Source: Hymenobacter sp. BRD128 (lineage in GTDB: Bacteria > Bacteroidota > Bacteroidia > Cytophagales > Hymenobacteraceae). From it: a stretch of 64,000 nt of DNA. Location: assembly GCF_013256625.1 (NCBI RefSeq), contig NZ_CP053908.1, positions 2,790,001-2,854,000 on the forward strand, read 5' to 3'. Below are positions 62,062 to 64,000 of the stretch, piece after piece (the stretch's first letter is position 1; each line of letters opens with the position of its first letter). The notes beneath the pieces were generated by a model that was not told where the DNA came from, searched no databases, and was given only the letters and a program-made list of their open reading frames with translations. The position numbers were made by a program, and so were the translations under genes.

Positions 62062-62190
62062 CTGCCGGGCTTTCAGGGGGCTAGAACAGATTTGGCACGG
62101 GCTTTGAAGATTTGTGTGCGGCCCCGGCAACTCGCAGCGAATTGCCCCGTACAAGGCCTCGAAAACACCTTTTCCCTTTCTTCTCAAGTC

Positions 62191-62466
62191 ATGAAAAAAG
62201 CATTTTTGTTGCTCGCCGCCTGCGCGTTTACTACCGCCGCCATTGCCCAAACTACGCCTACTACCGAAGTAAAAACGCGTGACAACGGCACCAAGAAAGT
62301 AGTTACCAAAACCGGCAAAACCGACGTGGGCCAGGCCATCGAAAACACCGCTGATGCTACCAAGAACGTAGCTCACAAAGCTGGCTACAAAATGAAGCGT
62401 GGTGCTCATAAAATGGGTGCCAAAGTGAAGCACGGCACCGCTAAAATGGAAGCCAAAACCGAGTAG
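62191..62466 (+). CDS. Small secreted Lys-rich protein
   Basis: 91 residues with a signal peptide (MKKAFLLLAACAFTTAAIAQ). The mature part is highly basic and helical (TRDNGTKKVVTKTGKTDVGQ, AIENTADATKNVAHKAGYKM, KRGAHKMGAKVKHGTAKM), with A/K/H-rich heptad-like spacing reminiscent of LEA or histone-like small proteins. Likely periplasmic and disordered when free. No named family. ATG 62191 chosen for the signal peptide. A strong terminator follows. Confidence 0.7.
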   Translation: MKKAFLLLAACAFTTAAIAQTTPTTEVKTRDNGTKKVVTKTGKTDVGQAIENTADATKNVAHKAGYKMKRGAHKMGAKVKHGTAKMEAKTE

Positions 62467-62482
62467 CTTAACGCTGCTTGGC

Positions 62483-62520
62483 AACAAAAAAGCCCTGGCT
62501 TCGGTCAGGGCTTTTTTGTT
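62483..62520. terminator. Bidirectional intrinsic terminator
   Basis: Perfect 15-bp stem AACAAAAAAGCCCTG / CAGGGCTTTTTTGTT with loop GCTTCGGT. T6 on both strands, between convergent genes (62191-62466 and 62535-62783). Confidence 0.93.
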
Positions 62521-62534
62521 GTCAAGCAGCGCCC

Positions 62535-62783
62535 CTAGTTGCCGGGCGTATCGCCGGTGGGCTTTTCGCGCAGCTCATGCAGCACTCTTTCAACTACGCT
62601 CTGGCCAAAAATGCTGACGCCAGCATTAAAAACTGCCAGCGCTGCCGTGCCGGCTGCAATCCAGGTAGCCGGTGGGGCACCATTTTCTTTCCGGGCAGCC
62701 GCCCAGCTGATGAGGCAGGCACCCGCGCCAATAGTTATCAGCCCGCCGGGGGCTAGCAGCAGCCATTTTTCTTTGTGTGTCAT
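62535..62783 (-). CDS. Small membrane protein of unknown function
   Basis: 82 residues with two hydrophobic helices (KWLLLAPGGLITIGAGACLI, ATWIAAGTAALAVFNAGVSI) and a charged C-terminal tail (VVERVLHELREKPTGDTPGN). ATG 62783 is preferred to the upstream start. The helical hairpin suggests an inner-membrane protein; no family was recognised. It converges with the Lys-rich protein on a shared terminator. Confidence 0.6.
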   Translation of the reverse strand: MTHKEKWLLLAPGGLITIGAGACLISWAAARKENGAPPATWIAAGTAALAVFNAGVSIFGQSVVERVLHELREKPTGDTPGN

Positions 62784-63004
62784 ACATGCGGTGAGTGAGT
62801 AAAGCAGCCAAAGCAGCTGCCCGCTTCCCAATACCTACCGATAATCCGCAGGGTTGTGTAACTTCTTTAGCCAAGCTCGGCTAAAAAACAGACCAGGCCT
62901 TGACAATTTAGCTTCCTATCAAATTTTATTCTTTATTAATTACGCGTAAACCCTGTTTTGACGGGTCTTTTAGACTTAATCATATAAAAAATAGCGCTAC
63001 CCCC

Positions 63005-63012
63005 TATCTTCG
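63005..63012 (+). promoter_or_regulatory. Possible -7 box TATCTTCG upstream of the ammonium transporter
   Basis: TATCTTCG differs from TAnnTTTG by one base, 28 nt before the ATG, in an AT-rich 250-bp region (62784-63040). Confidence 0.35.
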
Positions 63013-63040
63013 CGGAGGTCATTACGTTATTTTATCGAGT

Positions 63041-64000
63041 ATGTCCCGTAAACAACTGCTTGCTCGTCCTTCGCTGGCGGTATTGGTAGTGCTGGCTTTA
63101 TTAGCCGCCTTCCTGCCCCACCACCATCCCGACGCGGCTCCCAACTCTCTGCAAACCGCCGACATCGCCTGGATGCTCGTTTCCACGGCTCTGGTATTGC
63201 TTATGACGCCGGGGCTAGCCTTTTTCTATGGTGGCATGGTGAACAGGGGCAATATCATTTCAACTATGCTCCAAAGCTTTATCTCGCTAGGGGTCATCTC
63301 GTTGCTGTGGTACGTGGTGGGCTTTTCGCTAGCCTTCGGCGACGATATCGGCGGGGTAATCGGCGACCCGCGCACGTTTTTTATGTTTAATAACGTGGGC
63401 ACGGCGCCGCACCCCACGCTGGGCGCCGGGCTGCCACTGGTGCTGTTTGCGGCGTTTCAGCTCAAGTTTGCCATTATTACGCCGGCGCTCATCAGCGGCG
63501 GCTTTGCCGAGCGCATTCGTTTCTGGGGCTACCTGATTTTTATTTGCCTGTTTAGCCTGCTCATCTACTGCCCGCTGGCCCACTGGGCCTGGCACCCGCA
63601 GGGCTTCCTGTTTAAGTGGGGTGTGCTCGACTTTGCGGGCGGCACGGTGGTGCACATTTCGGCGGGCTTTGCGGCGCTGGCGGGCGCGCTAGCCATTGGT
63701 CGCCGCCGGGTGCACCTCGACGGCCACGCCCACACGCCGGTCAATATTCCGTTCGTGATTCTCGGCACGGGTCTGCTATGGTTTGGCTGGTTTGGCTTCA
63801 ATGCCGGCTCGGCGATGGGTGCCAATGCCCAGGCTGTGCAGGCCTTCGTGACCACGCACTTCGCCTCGGCCGCGGCCATGCTAACGTGGATGGTGCTGGA
63901 GGCCGCGCGCGGCCAGCGGCCCTCGGCGATGGGCGCGGCGGTGGGCGCCGTGGTAGGGCTGGTGGCTATTACACCGGCGGCGGGCTACGTGGCCTACGGG
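63041..64000 (+). CDS. amt: Ammonium transporter (Amt/MEP family), 3' end beyond window
   Basis: Open from ATG 63041 to the window edge (320 codons seen; family length about 400-450). It begins with a cleavable or signal-anchor segment (LLARPSLAVLVVLALLAAFL), then Amt motifs: DIAWMLVSTALVLLMTPGLA with FFYGGMVNRGN, LKFAIITPALISGGFAERIR, the first pore His in DFAGGTVVHISAGFAALAGA, and GTGLLWFGWFGFNAGSAMGA. It moves ammonium across the inner membrane. A GlnB-type gene is often adjacent in other bacteria but would be outside this window. Confidence 0.95.
   Translation, partial: MSRKQLLARPSLAVLVVLALLAAFLPHHHPDAAPNSLQTADIAWMLVSTALVLLMTPGLAFFYGGMVNRGNIISTMLQSFISLGVISLLWYVVGFSLAFGDDIGGVIGDPRTFFMFNNVGTAPHPTLGAGLPLVLFAAFQLKFAIITPALISGGFAERIRFWGYLIFICLFSLLIYCPLAHWAWHPQGFLFKWGVLDFAGGTVVHISAGFAALAGALAIGRRRVHLDGHAHTPVNIPFVILGTGLLWFGWFGFNAGSAMGANAQAVQAFVTTHFASAAAMLTWMVLEAARGQRPSAMGAAVGAVVGLVAITPAAGYVAYG

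Overview
The window looks like a chromosomal segment of a GC-rich member of the Bacteroidota, most likely Hymenobacter or a close relative (family Hymenobacteraceae). Three things support this: a very large SprA gene (type 9 secretion / gliding translocon of this phylum), a TonB-dependent receptor with a carboxypeptidase-like N-terminal domain, and repeated promoter boxes of the Bacteroidota type (TAnnTTTG) just upstream of starts. The content is mostly core chromosome. No prophage, CRISPR array, rRNA or tRNA was recognised.

Layout. 1-5 kb: rimP (5' cut by the window edge), nusA and infB, the classic translation/transcription cluster. 5-9 kb: a small secreted protein, mscL, an enoyl-CoA hydratase and a polysaccharide flippase. 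9-17 kb: two tandem TatA-like genes, gatA, a LysM lytic transglycosylase, maeB and ruvA. 17-25 kb: sprA, split by a frameshift in a 7-G run. 25-33 kb: gcvH, a VanZ-M28 peptidase fusion, a secreted protein, yicC and a TonB receptor. 33-39 kb: flippase, acyltransferase, alpha/beta hydrolase, a tetrapyrrole-methylase-type methyltransferase and unknowns. 39-49.4 kb, all on the minus strand: an efflux locus (HlyD, TolC, ABC ATPase, two FtsX-type permeases), two DUF2807 proteins and an NtrC-type regulator with its histidine kinase (frameshifted). A sigma-54-like promoter and TGTCC/GGACA sites lie at the head of this locus. 49.8-57 kb: sugar transferase, ispE, EamA exporter, LptF/G permease, a GIY-YIG cassette with terminal inverted repeats, tgt, a family 2 glycosyltransferase (frameshifted) and an ECF sigma factor. 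57-64 kb: rsmG, MscS, a HEAT-cyclophilin, queA, small proteins and an ammonium transporter cut by the right edge. queA and tgt together supply two steps of queuosine tRNA modification.

The most unusual content is in small repeats rather than in the genes: (1) a 387-bp element between tgt and lptF/G carrying a GIY-YIG nuclease gene between 42-bp inverted repeats; (2) the palindrome GCTAGC, iterated roughly six times more often than base composition predicts; (3) a ~60-bp repeat family whose CCGCAGATTAGC end lies flush with stop codons of three genes; (4) two ~100-bp MITE-like elements with 36-37-bp inverted ends. Three genes (sprA, the histidine kinase and the glycosyltransferase) are each one base short at or near a G/C run. 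This points to homopolymer sequencing error, although phase variation or slippage cannot be excluded from the sequence alone.
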